Shown piece after piece: positions 1 through 8,715 of a stretch of 64,000 nt of DNA. The stretch lies in NCBI GenBank assembly GCA_027924585.1, contig BSBM01000606.1, positions 10,855,501-10,919,500 on the forward strand, given 5' to 3'. The notes beneath the pieces are model-generated. The model was not told the DNA's origin and did no database searches. It saw nothing but the letters and a program-made list of their open reading frames with translations. Position 1 is the stretch's first letter; every line of letters starts with the position of its first letter. Source of the DNA: Larix kaempferi (Eukaryota > Streptophyta > Pinopsida > Pinales > Pinaceae). The position numbers and the translations under genes are program-made.

Positions 1-1399
1 TGTAGGCGCTAAGGAAGCAGCTGTCAAAGGTTAAAGGAGCCATTGTTTATTGAAGGAAGGTGCGCAAGAAAGGAAGTACAGCAAATATTGGAAGCTTTTA
101 CATACCATTAGGTGGTGAGGAAGAGACAGAGAAATTGCAAGACTTTGGTGGTTCAGGTGCTGGCGTTGAAGCTCGGTTTGCGTTGGAATCGGATGAAGAT
201 AACACCCATGAGGGCCGCTGCTGCAGGGTTGATAAAGCTTCCTGCAGACTCATCTAGTTGAGTCGAATCTACAGGGAGAGGCATTCTCTCAGGGTTAGCG
301 GTGCAGACTGTCGTCTCAGGTGAGAAGCCACTGTACATAATAGCCCTGAAAAACGGTCGATACGGTAGGAATGTAAGTGGTTCTGTTCTTAGCCAGTAAC
401 CATATCAGCCCCAGTAGCTCGCAGTCTCGGCTTTTGATCCGACTCGTCCTGTCAGAGATCTCCGATGCCTCTTCCATGTCATTCAACTTGTGCAGAGCCC
501 TGAGGCATGTAGAACACCGCAGCATTTGATTTTTTTTGAAGAGGACAGTTCCGTGAATTAAAAGAACAGCCTGTAGCTCAAGCTCCCGCCGAAGTGGTCG
601 CTGTTGATTAAAAAAAAAAGGGCTCAAGAAGCACGTAGTAAGGAAGAAGTTCGATCCCCGGCGGGTTAAAGCGCTGGTGCTGCAGCTGTGCAAACAGCAG
701 CATTTACAGTGCAGGGAAGGAAAAATCCAAACATAAGAGCAGTAATATTAGATACAACACTGATCTAGTATCCACTCAAATCAGTCAAAGAAGCAAGCGA
801 AACAATGGAGTGAGCTCGGTGGTGCAGAGAAGGAAAGTTGTAGAGGGTACTGCGGGTCGATGTTCGACTTTATGCATAGAGAAATCTGGTAAGGTATTCA
901 TTCCTTCCTCGTTTTTGATTGGTTAGGGTTTCCGTCGGGCTTCTGTTGTGGGCTCTGGCTGTGAGGCGGTCTCGGTGGACTCTGTGTCGGGTTAATTCCA
1001 ATGTGGTTCTGTTATTGTGTTTAAGGGGAATATCAGTGGTTGTGAGATGGTCCTGGTGGCCTATCTGTCTTTTTATGTTTGCTGTGGCTCCTTATTGTGT
1101 TAAGGACTTTTCCTTCTGTGAATAAGGAATCAAACCCTCTATTGCAGCCTTCAGTACAGTAGAATGGACTGCCCCTCGAATTGGGGGACCCTTGGAGGAA
1201 AAGGACTGGATAACATAATTAAGGTCGAATTGATGATGCGCCACCTGATCTCAAAAGAATGTTGCTAGAAGAGCCGAGAGCTCCATTCAGAAATCCTGCT
1301 CCTCAAACCCTGTTTTTTGTTTTTGCCCCTCAGTAGCATACTCTGTTTTTGGGGTTATGCTCTGCCAGCACAGAACACCTGCAACACAGCAGAGCAAAA
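1..1399. other. Unassigned sequence upstream of a copia-like gag
   Basis: No convincing gene is visible. A 65-codon frame at 60-257 with an acidic N-terminal half has no recognisable domain. The stretch is less AT-rich than the rest of the window. It could be a long leader of the copia-like element that follows, or older captured sequence. No copy of the 250-bp LTR found at 2831-3080 occurs here, so the 5' LTR, if present, lies outside the window. Confidence 0.4.
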
Positions 1400-2230
1400 A
1401 TGGGCAGAAAGTCTAGGTCTAGACAAGCCAAGAAGAAAGAAAATCAGTGGAGCAGAGTGGATCTACCGTCACCTCCACAGTTTAATGGCACGAATTTAGC
1501 CATGTGGAGAAGTAGAATAAGGGTATATCTACGGTATGTAGATACACATGTTGAATTAAATGATGAAGCCAAAGATGCTTTGGCATTGCAGCTCATCCAA
1601 CTAGCTGTGGATGACAGATTGATGCAAATGATTACAGCAGTAAAGACTTCTAAGGAATCATGGTGCATTCTAGAGGAAGAATGCAGCGAAAGGGGGAGCA
1701 GCCATAAAGAAACAGCTGTAGTTATGGTTCAAGTTGAAGCTGAGAAGAAGCTTGAAGTCTCTGTCAGTCAAACAGAGCAGAAGAAGTTTGAAATGAGTGA
1801 ATCCCACATTGCAGTCAAGCATGTGGATGTTGTTGAGGTTGAAGAGGAAGCTGCCATAGTAGCAGCAGAGAATGGTGAATTAGCAACTCAAGAAGTTGCA
1901 GGACAGCCAGTAGAGGCTGAAAAAGAAGCTGAAGCAGTAGGACGAATCGAAGAAGATGAGCTCATGAAGAGCATGCCCATGAGGGCAGAAATTTTTCCTA
2001 ACAGTTTAGATGTTTGTGAGTGTGCAGGTATTGAGAGCAAGAATCAGCCTGCAATAGCTGAAGAAAAAGAGCATGCAGTCAATGTACCAAGAAATTTTGA
2101 TGAAGATTTGAAATTTATTGAAGAATGGCTCAAAAAGCCAAACTATGTTGAACTAAACTGCACTGAAATTGTAGCCGTTAGAAGTTTAGCTGAAGGCAGC
2201 ATTGAAGTTGCAAAAATGAATGAAAAATAA
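1400..2230 (+). CDS. Copia-type gag-like protein with acidic C-terminal region
   Basis: About 276 codons from the ATG at 1400, preferred over the in-frame ATG at 1349 because its context (AAAAATGGGC) is better and the basic N-terminus starts there. Residues 1-17 are Lys/Arg-rich. Residues about 25-95 resemble the DUF4219/UBN2 gag region of plant copia elements: FNGTNLAMWRSRIRVYL, then VDDRLMQMI and SKESWCILEEE. No CCHC zinc knuckle follows; the rest is rich in Glu, Val and Ala. Gag would form the particle that packages element RNA; whether this product works is unknown. The frame stays open past the stop at 2228-2230, so the gene looks truncated by mutation. Confidence 0.6.
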   Translation: MGRKSRSRQAKKKENQWSRVDLPSPPQFNGTNLAMWRSRIRVYLRYVDTHVELNDEAKDALALQLIQLAVDDRLMQMITAVKTSKESWCILEEECSERGSSHKETAVVMVQVEAEKKLEVSVSQTEQKKFEMSESHIAVKHVDVVEVEEEAAIVAAENGELATQEVAGQPVEAEKEAEAVGRIEEDELMKSMPMRAEIFPNSLDVCECAGIESKNQPAIAEEKEHAVNVPRNFDEDLKFIEEWLKKPNYVELNCTEIVAVRSLAEGSIEVAKMNEK

Positions 2231-2716
2231 GGCAGCCATGTAGCTGCAAAAGATGAAGAAAAGGGTGACAGTTTTGCTACAGCAGTTGAGCCAGCTGAAA
2301 ATGAGGAGATGGGTGAACAGGATGAACGATGTGAAGATGAAAATCCTGTTGAAGAGATCTTTGAGAAATGGAGTCCTGAAGAGATAAGGTACTATTATGA
2401 GCTTATGTGGCAGTAAGCCACAGATTCACAGGTTGCTGAAAATTTGAAACCTGAAGATAGCATGTGGGAACCTCATATGATGAAAGCAACTCTGAATTTC
2501 ATTGAAGGTGAGGAGACATGGCAGAATGCCATTGGCAAGTTCGATGACATAGATGGAAGAATGCGACCAAAAGAGCTTGAATAAATATGGAAGAAGAAGG
2601 TGAGAAAGAAGAAGAAAACGAGAAGGATCGTGGAGTACAAGGTCTGGAGCAAATGGAAGAAAAAGGCCGGTGAAGGTAAAACAAATTTTGACTTGTTTTG
2701 TGACTGTATGTAAGCC
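2231..2716 (+). pseudogene. Continuation of the acidic gag tail, interrupted by stops
   Basis: The frame of the upstream gag continues with coding-like composition (EEIFEKWSPEEIRYYYELMW and later a Lys/Trp-rich segment). It is broken only by in-frame TAA codons at 2228-2230, 2414-2416 and 2582-2584. No frameshift is needed, which suggests an originally longer protein of about 440 residues. The acidic part followed by a short basic Trp/Lys part is not a pol domain I recognise. Confidence 0.5.
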
Positions 2717-2822
2717 TGGCTGAGACTTAGACCAGCAGGCATAAATTTGAACTGTTGTAAGCCCACAGAGTCATTGACTATATGCTTAGCATTTTGTATG
2801 TAGATGTTTACGGTCAGAATTG

Positions 2823-2830
2823 CGGGGGAG
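2823..2830 (+). other. Polypurine tract of the copia-like element
   Basis: CGGGGGAG sits directly before the TGTTGGAATAAAC LTR start. This is the usual place and composition of the plus-strand primer of LTR retrotransposons. Confidence 0.6.
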
Positions 2831-3080
2831 TGTTGGAATAAACAATTCCGACCTTCAAGGTAAGCCCACGTGACTTGTCAATGATGTAGGTAGTGAATTA
2901 AATAGGGTAGTTGAAGTTAAATTAGTTTCTAGAAGAGGCTTCCCGCCCTCTCTTTAGATTCATCCAGAAGCTGTATATGTAATATATTCTTCTCATTTTT
3001 AATATAGAGACTGCTGAGCCGTAGAGCTCTGTTCTGAGCTTCCTCTGAAGTGATTCTGGCTCCCCCTTGATTCTCTAACA
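2831..3080 (+). repeat. 3' LTR of the copia-like element (250 bp)
   Basis: It begins TGTTGGAATAAACAATTCCG right after a polypurine tract and ends TTCTCTAACA, so it has TG...CA ends. The length suits copia LTRs. Only one copy is in the window, so the right end is inferred from the terminal CA. The possible 5-bp target duplication after it (CAATG) cannot be checked. Confidence 0.6.
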
Positions 3081-3686
3081 CAATGCATATTGCAAATATA
3101 TAATCCAAAAAATGTTGATTACTATTTCTAATATATTTTGTCTTGATATGTATCAAAGTCTTAAAATACATAGATCTATGGTTCCTGCTATAATATTTTC
3201 TAGTTTGACCCATTTTAAAAATAAATTATACATTGCACTAGTACAAACAAAGATTTACAATCTTGAAAATACATTTTTTGATTATGTTAAGACCATTGTA
3301 CTTTGCACTAATGCATGGCCTCATAAAATTCTCTCTCTCTCTCTCTATATATATATGACTAATAAGATAAATTTTAAAAAACCAACCATGCACAAGAACA
3401 ATCATTTATCTACAATTGTATAAGACATTTGATTGAAATTTCATCATTTAAGTACTAATGAGAAGATATATACATTATATTTTGCATGAAAAAGAACATA
3501 CCAATGTTAGAAAAATAGGAATTTAACATACTCATACAAAAGAATAATAAAAAAACTAATATATATTATGGAAGCTAATTTGATTCCTTCATTAATATTA
3601 TTATATCATATTATGTTTTGTTACGAAAGTACTTTTTTTGTCCCTCCAAGTCAACATATTACTATTTTCCTATGTTTGCATTGCCA
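3081..3686. other. AT-rich spacer
   Basis: Nothing recognisable. It holds a short CT/TA microsatellite near 3330-3357 and many A/T runs. The short ORFs on both strands have no domain features. Confidence 0.5.
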
Positions 3687-4240
3687 CTAACATGTAATGA
3701 GTGTCCATAATGAACTTGCACTTACCCATACCATATTTATTTTGATGGGTTTGAATATTAACATTGATGGGAGATTATGAAGATCTTCTAGATAGAAGGA
3801 TTGCCGGAATTGGTTGATGTATATGGTTGATTTGGTTGAGGAACCATTGACTGAGTTGCTACTAGTCCTTTTGGGGGAAAGGGGTTTTGTAATTAATACC
3901 ATAGGTTGGGTGGTAGGAGGAGGGGTTGGTTGAGTACCAAGTTTACCATGAGGGGTATTAGTGATCTCACACTTATTGGCATCATCCCATAATTGACCAG
4001 CTGAAGTAAGGTGTGGACAATGATGGATAAAATTCCCATAAAATATACAAAAAAAACATAAATGGTTAGTCTATTGTTAAGGATTCTTACCCTTCTTGGG
4101 GGTTTTATTGGGATAATGATTTGTGGGATTAGGATTACCTATTTTACTAGCAAGATGGTTAGCGGGATTTCCCCTAGCATCTTGGTTTCTGTTTTTTCCT
4201 TTATTCTTCCCCTTCTTTTTGCGCCAAGAGGCGCTCTACA
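3687..4240 (-). pseudogene. Gag zinc-knuckle remnant of an LTR retrotransposon
   Basis: Read on the minus strand, one frame without a start codon is open from about 4065 to 3687. It contains a degenerate CCHC-type knuckle (CFFCIFYGNFIHHCPH, with Asn where His is expected) and then a Pro/Thr/Gln-rich linker, as seen after gag knuckles. The sequence before it, in part after a stop, is Lys/Arg/Asn-rich and basic, like the segment before a knuckle. No pol follows. The family is uncertain; it could belong to a gypsy element. Confidence 0.4.
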
Positions 4241-4249
4241 GCCCAGGAT

Positions 4250-4975
4250 GGGGGAGACCCTGTAACATTATATAATGCTATATAATGCTAGGAACATTAT
4301 AACGGGTAAAAAAAAAAAATTGTGATAGTAGTGAATATTATGGGAGAGATCTTGTAACGTGATGTAACGTTAGTAAAGTTATAACGTTAGTAACATGTTG
4401 GCAAAAAAAATAGCCATAGTAACATGTAAGTTTGTCGGCCATTAATAAAATTTAACATAAAGTAAAAAATTATAATATGAGGGAGATCTTGTAACTTTAA
4501 GTTTGTGATATTATTGTCGGCCATAAACAAAAAATAATAATACAAAGTAAAATCTAATAAATATTATGTCGGCCATAAAAAAAAAGAATAATACAAAGCA
4601 AATGTAATTATCATACTCAAGTAATTAAAAGTAATACAAAAATAATTGTAAATTTTGTTTAATATACTCACTTTTTAAAATAATAGTTTTAAATGTAGTG
4701 CTTTAAATTTAATTTTTGTTTTTCTAAAAATAGAATTCTAAATTTTGTTTAATATACTCACTTTTTAAAAATAATAGTTTTAATGGCAGTGGATGTGTAC
4801 AACCATAAATAAGTAAAAAAAGGTATATTATAGCTAACATAAAAACAAAAAACATAAAAGGTAAAGAAATAAAAAAGTAAAAAAAAAATATTATAGTGGA
4901 CATAAGAAGTAGAAACCAAAGAAGTAAAAAGAATATTATAGCCAACATAAGAATAAAAAAGAAAAGCACGTTAAG
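4250..4975. repeat. Degenerate short-repeat region
   Basis: GGGAGA(T/C)C(T/C)TGTAAC-like motifs occur near 4250, 4340 and 4480, and GTCGGCCATAA-like motifs near 4436, 4515 and 4568. A block of about 50 bp beginning AATTTTGTTTAATATACTCA is present at 4651 and again at 4741 (period 90). No coding capacity is seen. Confidence 0.55.
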
Positions 4976-5745
4976 ATAAGCCCAATCACATCACTACTTA
5001 CCAATAGATCACACACAAATGGTGTTAAAAATAATAATATGCCTATTGATTTGATTGATTGCATTGATTTCAACAATGCATTGTTTTTTACATGTATGCA
5101 TTGGATTTATCAATCTAATAAAAAAACATACTTGCATTGATTTCAAAAATGCATTGGTTTTTGTTATTTACATCTATACATTGAATTTATCAATCTAATA
5201 AAAGGATGTAAAGAAATATATTGTGGCCAACATAAAAAAATAGAAATATAAGAACTAAAAAGATATTATAGTGTACATAAGAAGTAAAACAAAACACAAT
5301 ATGCATGTTGAATTGACTCGTTGCATTGATTTCAACAATGCATTGTTTTTTTTTTTTTTACATGTATGCATTGAATTTATCTATTTAATAAAAAAACATT
5401 GTTGCATTAATTTGAACAATGCAATGTTTAATAGACCACAAACAAATGTTCTTAAAAAACACAAGGAAAAAAACTTGATAGCTAACTATAACTCGAAGCA
5501 AAAAGGGTTTTGAACCTTGGTCTCTAGGTTAACACAAGCCCATTCACCTTAATTCCTACAAATAGACCACACACAAATGTTGTTAAACAATAGAAGATGC
5601 ATATCTATTTCATTCGTTGCATTGATTTCAACAATGCGTTTTTTTTTGCTTTTAGAAATACATTGATTTTTGTTATTTACATCTATACATTGAATTTATC
5701 AATTTAACAGAAAAACTACTCTGCAATGATTTCAACAAATTAAAT
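4976..5745. repeat. Imperfect tandem repeat, units of about 260-300 bp
   Basis: Three units begin near 4985, 5285 and 5565. Each carries TTGCATTGATTTCAACAATGC, which is partly self-complementary, then a TGTATGCATTGAATTTATC-like stretch. The phrase about an ATAGACCACACACAAATG motif recurs with them. Lengths and spacing differ between units, so this is an old array. One unit holds GGTTCAAAACC on the minus strand (about 5510), which resembles a Pol III B box, but no A box is clear. Confidence 0.55.
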
Positions 5746-5763
5746 TTTGGTGTTCTCTATTTC

Positions 5764-6470
5764 AGGGTATATCGTGGATCCTCGTGATAATATTGCAAAT
5801 AATGAAGATATTGATTATCAAAGAAGAAAAGTACGACAAATGTATAGAAGAGAAAGAGAAAAATAATCTTTGTAGCAAGATTTATGTGGTTGTTGATTTT
5901 AGGAGGTTTTGGAGAATCCACAGTATCCATGTTCTTTATTCGATGTTTCGAATCCATAACAAAAAAAGAAGCATCATAACATATATAAGAGAAAATAAAA
6001 CACGACCGTGAACTAAGAGATCGTGAAGAAGTGTCATTTGTGCAAAGGGATTCTCAAAAGCATGAATGGGAGATAATTTCAGGGTTATATAGGAATCAAT
6101 ATAACTACCAATGAATATGACATACTTGTATACATGGAATGTGACAACAAGGAAAATTTAAACTCTAATTTTGTTGATATGGAAACTTCCAATTGTGCAC
6201 TGCAGTTCATATTTGAAAACCGACAATATTGATACCATCTGAAGAAATGTATAATAGACATCGAAAATTTCGTGAACGAAATGATCCATTAGTAGAAGTT
6301 CAAATGTGTCATGTCTTCCAGGAGTCATATGCTGGAATACAAGTACGTAATACAAGCACGGGTCCAATGTAGATTCTCATATGATCGATATGAGAAGATG
6401 TCAAAACTACTAGGTGTGAAGATAAGAAAAGATGAAGAAGATAGACTGAGAATGATCATGATGTGAACCA
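5764..6470 (+). other. Decayed coding-like stretch, function not recognised
   Basis: Several frames give coding-like peptides: an Arg-rich YQRRKVRQMYRRERE at about 5812-5860, then CHLCKGILKSMNG near 6030-6070, then a longer segment at about 6090-6460. Stops and frame changes separate them. The Arg/Glu-rich peptide resembles the repeats encoded downstream at 6823-7440, so both may derive from one gene. A Helitron-type N-terminal region is possible, but no Rep or helicase motif is visible. Confidence 0.3.
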
Positions 6471-6612
6471 TGTTTTCATTTATTTAATCCTTACAAAATT
6501 ATTGTCTCTATTTTCTAGTTTAACAATTTACTCATACTTATTACTTACATTATTATAATCCTCATAATTCTTTCTGTGTTGTCAACTTAACCTATTCCTT
6601 ACAATGTTGAAA

Positions 6613-6822
6613 TTTTTTATTGCATATTTTTCAGTGTAGATGTTATTCTGTGGATGCATTGATTTCAGTGTATGGACGCATTGATTTCAGTGAATGGATG
6701 CATAGATTTCAGTGAATGGGGTTTTTTATTGCATAATTTTCAGTGTAGATGTTATTATATGGATGCATTGATTTCAGTGTATGGATGCATTGATTTCAAT
6801 GTATGGACGCATGGTTTTCAGT
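6613..6822 (+). repeat. 22-bp tandem repeats in a higher-order duplication of about 109 bp
   Basis: The unit TGGATGCATTGATTTCAGTG plus two bases occurs three times at about 6651-6716 and three times at about 6760-6822, with small changes. Each cluster is preceded by TTTTTTATTGCATA and TTTTCAGTGTAGATGTTATT, starting at 6613 and 6722. The core TGCATTGATTTCA is shared with the array at 4976-5745. Confidence 0.7.
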
Positions 6823-7440
6823 GACAACAAAAGAACGAGAAGAAGACTTGAAACAAAAAACAAAAGAACAGAAAGAGTTTCGAAAAAGGAAGTTGGACGA
6901 AATGATAGTAGAAGAACTAGAAGAATGAAGAAAACAAAACGCGAATCAACAAAAAGAATATCGAAAAAGAAAGTTAGACGAATTGACAGCAGAAGAACGA
7001 GAGGAACAAAGAAAACGAAACATTGATTGACAAAGAGTGTATCGAGAGAGAAAGTTGAAGGAGTTGGAAGAACAAAGAAATCAAGTTGCAGAACAAAAAA
7101 TAAATCAAATTGTACGAAATGGCGAAATGACGGTAGAAAAAAGAGAATAAAAAACAAAACAAAATGCAGATCAAAAATATGAAAATCGAAAAAAAAATTA
7201 GGCAAATTCACAACAGAAGAACGAGAAGCACAAAGAAAACAAAATGTTGATTGAGAAAGAGCGTATCGAGAGAGAAAGTTGAAGCAATTGGAAGAACAAA
7301 AAAACCAGTTTGCAGAACAACAAATAAATGAAAATGTACGAAATGACGAAATGACAAAAGAAGAAGGAGAAGAACAAACAAAACAAAACGCAGATGAACA
7401 AAAAGAGAATAAAAAAAAAGTTAGGCAAATTGTCTCTATT
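6823..7440 (+). pseudogene. Decayed ORF encoding Lys/Arg/Glu-rich coiled-coil repeats
   Basis: One frame starting near 6830 encodes two 27-residue repeats, EFRKRKLDEMIVEELEE... and EYRKRKLDELTAEEREEQRK..., followed by a third start YRERKLKELEEQRNQVAEQK. A second block at about 7200-7440 repeats the same plan (TTEEREAQRKQN, then YRERKLKQLEEQKNQFAEQ). In-frame stops (for example near 6927, 7027 and 7147) and frame changes make it non-functional. The heptad-like charge pattern predicts long helices. Such repeats are known near the N-terminus of some plant and oomycete Helitron proteins and in STPR-type proteins; the parent gene is not identified. The 229-residue minus-strand frame over the same bases is a Phe/Leu-rich shadow. 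Confidence 0.45.
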
Positions 7441-7576
7441 TTCCAGGTTAACAATTTACTCAATCCTTAATACTTATTACTTACATTATGATAATCCTTG
7501 TAAATGTACCTGTGTTTTCAACTTAACCCATTCCTTACAACGCTGATCAAACTCTAGTTTTGTGTCACCACCCACG

Positions 7577-7764
7577 ATTGAAACCAGCGTAGATCCAAAT
7601 TCTAGGCTCTATCAAGCGTCGAGAGGGATCAAATCTCCCCAAGTGCAAACCTCGGCTCAGGTATTGCACTCAAGGAGAGGCCGAGGTTTGCAACTCGGGA
7701 GATTTGATCCCTCTTGGCGCTTGATAGAGCCTAGGATTTGGATCTAGGCTGGTTTTTCAGTGTT
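7577..7764. mobile_element. Foldback/MITE-like hairpin element
   Basis: Two arms of about 80 bp are near-perfect reverse complements: 7577-7656 and 7680-7764, with a loop of about 23 bp. Shared segments include GATCCAAAT(T/C)CTAGGCTCTA, AGGGATCAAATCTCCC and GCAAACCTCGGC. The outer ends read (A)TGAAA..CCAGC and GCTGG..TTTCAG(T). No coding capacity is seen. The size and structure fit a small non-autonomous foldback or MITE insertion. A target duplication is not certain. Confidence 0.65.
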
Positions 7765-8529
7765 ATGATACACATTTATACTATTGGGCGCATGCCATTG
7801 TTTGGGATTATTTTTCTAAGCATAAACCATCCGTTGTAAAAAAGAGGAAGGTTGAGATTAGGGAATAGGATTTTGTTAAAATAGAGGGGTTGATGAAAGG
7901 CCAAGGAAATGATTGAATGTGTAATGGATTAATGGATCCAAAATTGATGTTGAGACATTGCTACATGTAGTGCCACTACATGAAAGACATATTACGATGA
8001 ATCGAGTAGGAGTTAATCATTCCTACATAGGAAAATTACCGCAAGGGGTTAACTAAAAATAGGGCACATGTGGTTGCATCTTAACTAATAATATCTTGAA
8101 TACCTAGAGGTTTGCAAATGAGAGGAATCAAAACTGCTTGAAGGAAAAAAAATTTAAGTGAAAAATTGAACAAATATTTACACCTTGAGGGATGGATCCC
8201 TCTTGGTTCTTGTTAGAACATTGAACTATAATATTCATATTATTCATATAAATTTATACATTAATTACAATGTCCATACATGCATTATATTAACATTTCA
8301 TATTTTCAACTCTATAATAACATAATAAAAATTCCACAACTCCATATTCTCTACTAGAAATTAATACCATGAAAAAAATTCTATAGTCTCAATTACCTTA
8401 CTAAAAAGTAAATACTATTATTCATTCTAAGAAATTTGATGTTTTCAACTATATTATTCAAACTTGCACTATATTAAAATTTCCATGTAAATTCATGCCA
8501 TAATGGCCTATATTTATTCTTATTGTCAT
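7765..8529. other. Unassigned AT-rich sequence
   Basis: A short coding-like run near 7765-7900 has no recognisable domain. GATCCCTCTTGGTTCTTGTTAGAAC near 8195 resembles part of the hairpin's right arm. The rest is AT-rich and featureless. Confidence 0.35.
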
Positions 8530-8715
8530 TTTAAATATATTCTCCATTGTCACTCCACAAACTTCATTGGAAGAAACTTCATAATATCGACTATATTAAT
8601 AAGAGGGGAAGAAGTCGCATAATTCCAACAAAAATGTGAATATGTAGAGAGAACATGGCAAGGTATTGTTTATTTCTAAGTAAATCTTGGCATGTTAATA
8701 ATATTAAATATTCGG
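8530..8715 (+). repeat. Diverged fragment of dispersed repeat R1
   Basis: This stretch aligns by eye with 51200-51390 and 57630-57800. All share a TTCATAATATCGA(C/G)TATATT-like segment, CATAATTCCA..AAAAATGTGAAT, GAGA(A/G)CATGG(C/T)A(A/G)GG and TTTCTAAG(T/C)AAATCT. It is the most diverged of the five copies seen. Confidence 0.6.

Larger units (their letters stand above)
1400..3080 (+). mobile_element. Non-autonomous copia-like LTR element, 3' part (gag, acidic ORF, LTR)
   Basis: In order there are a gag-like ORF, a long Glu-rich extension in the same frame, a purine run and a 250-bp LTR-like end. The reading frame runs to within about 100 bp of the purine run, and no protease, integrase, reverse transcriptase or RNase H lies between. 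The element therefore seems never to have carried pol, or lost it cleanly, which resembles terminal-repeat gag (TR-GAG) elements. The 5' LTR and primer-binding site are not in the window, so the left boundary is nominal. Confidence 0.6.

Noticed and set aside
645-670. AGTTCGATCCCCGGC resembles the T-arm/B box of a tRNA or SINE
   Set aside because: No A box, acceptor stem or cloverleaf could be found at a suitable distance upstream.
919-1125. 68-residue hydrophobic ORF
   Set aside because: Leu/Val/Trp-rich frame in GT-rich DNA with no domain or conserved copy.
5500-5560. Minus-strand GGTTCAAAACC resembles a Pol III B box, possible tRNA-derived SINE
   Set aside because: The A box is not convincing and the region belongs to a local tandem array without SINE-like ends.
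4976-5745. CRISPR-like array of direct repeats
   Set aside because: Unit length near 280 bp, irregular spacing and plant retrotransposon context; no cas genes.
5764-7440. Helitron gene
   Set aside because: Only charged repeats support it. No Rep HUH motif, helicase motif or CTRR hairpin end was seen, so it is left as a possibility in the feature text only.
6774-7463. 229-residue minus-strand ORF rich in Phe, Leu and Ser
   Set aside because: It is the complement of the purine-rich coiled-coil repeats; its composition is what the antisense of AAA/GAA-rich DNA gives.
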